NCBI GenBank assembly: GCA_937960415.1
Contig: CALGPK010000058.1
Location: 1-35,094 of the forward strand
Length of the DNA stretch: 35,094 bases
Direction of reading: 5' to 3'
Source: an uncultured Bacteroidales bacterium
GTDB lineage: Bacteria > Bacteroidota > Bacteroidia > Bacteroidales > GWA2-32-17
Positions 34,627 through 35,094 of the stretch are shown in pieces. Numbering within the stretch: the stretch's first letter is position 1; every line of letters begins with the position of its first letter. Below the pieces are notes generated by a model. It saw only the letters and a list, made by a program, of their open reading frames with translations, ran no database searches and was not told the origin of the DNA. A program made the translations under genes and the position numbers.

Positions 34627-35094
34627 CTATTCCACCATCTTTACCAACTTCTCCTTCAAGTCCCTTGCTAACTCGGGCTTCGAAATTATCTTCTTATCCT
34701 TATCCAACAAAAACATTGTGGGCGAAGCATATACATTGTACAACTTCACCGTGGGCGATTGCCAGCCCTGAAATTCGGAATAGTTTATAAATCCATGTAA
34801 CTGCTGCTCATTTACAAAACGCTCCCAGGCCTCCTTATCCGTATCCAGCGATATGGCTATTACCTGCAATCGCTTCCCTTTTTGGGCTAATTCCTTATTC
34901 ATCTCATTTACCACATCCCGTATTTTCGGCACTTCCTCTATACAATGCGGGCACCATGTAGCCCAAAATAACAACACAGTATAATCGGCAGGTATGCTGT
35001 ATAAACTCAAGCGATTGTAAATCAGAATATCCGGTGCCGGGCTTCCTATCTGAATGTTCTTTAATTGAGCCACTTTTTCGTGTATGTGCTTAAA
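34627..35094 (-). CDS. TlpA-like thiol-disulfide oxidoreductase (N-terminus outside window)
   Basis: The reading frame stays open to the right edge of the window, so this is the C-terminal part of a longer protein. A GTG at 35073 is probably internal (upstream codons read FKHIHEK). About 156 residues are visible. IGSPAPDILIYN starts a thioredoxin fold, LLFWATWCPHC contains the redox CPHC motif, VIAISLDTDKEAW follows, and ASPTMFLLDKDKKI carries the cis-proline. Bacteroidota relatives carry an N-terminal DUF4369/DUF5106-like domain and a lipobox or signal peptide and act in the periplasm to reduce or form disulfides. It ends in a repeat-rich intergenic stretch. Confidence 0.88.
   Translation of the reverse strand, partial: FKHIHEKVAQLKNIQIGSPAPDILIYNRLSLYSIPADYTVLLFWATWCPHCIEEVPKIRDVVNEMNKELAQKGKRLQVIAISLDTDKEAWERFVNEQQLHGFINYSEFQGWQSPTVKLYNVYASPTMFLLDKDKKIISKPELARDLKEKLVKMVE

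Overview
The window looks like chromosomal DNA of a Bacteroidota bacterium, probably of the Bacteroidales/Cytophagales type. The signs are a type IX secretion C-terminal sorting domain, a START-like family typical of the phylum, GSCFA, YfhO-like and DUF1573 proteins, a long Bacteroidota-type RecQ and HtpG, and promoters matching TTTG-N19-21-TAnnTTTG. The DNA is A+T-rich, genes are tightly packed, and strong Shine-Dalgarno sites are rare. I see no rRNA, tRNA, CRISPR array, transposase or phage gene.

Left part (1-8423). The tail of a START-like gene (+) runs head-on into a tight minus-strand run of seven genes. In transcription order these are kdsD/kpsF (arabinose-5-phosphate isomerase for Kdo), lptB (LPS export ATPase), a GT2 glycosyltransferase, a secreted subtilisin-like protease with a very long insertion, a GSCFA (SGNH-like) protein, a TolC-like outer-membrane channel and a HlyD/MacA-like adaptor. 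Most junctions are overlaps or gaps of a few bases, so this reads as one cell-envelope operon. The inner-membrane pump that should accompany TolC and the adaptor is not present.

Centre (8541-23063). recQ (+) and the DNA polymerase III delta' gene (-) converge and overlap by 4 bp. A plus-strand series follows: a DUF1573 lipo/periplasmic-type protein with an aminotransferase; a YfhO-like membrane protein overlapping a hybrid histidine kinase; a large TolB-like/outer-membrane barrel protein; and a half-size TauE transporter overlapping an M20 amidohydrolase. A strong terminator closes this run.

Right part (23064-35094). A T9SS-secreted propeller-like protein has its own textbook Bacteroidota promoter and terminator. 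Then come XdhC, an uncharacterised secreted protein, a membrane-tethered stand-alone receiver and htpG, which has a sigma-54-like motif upstream. A bidirectional terminator separates htpG from a convergent cyclic-2,3-diphosphoglycerate-synthetase-like GTPase. A three-gene, 4-bp-overlapping cassette follows: outer-membrane barrel, papain-like protease, and a YciB-NUDIX fusion. This is the best candidate here for something undescribed. A cluster of nested palindromic repeats and the C-terminal part of a TlpA-like thioredoxin end the window.

All functional calls rest on reading motifs and recalling families; no database search was run.
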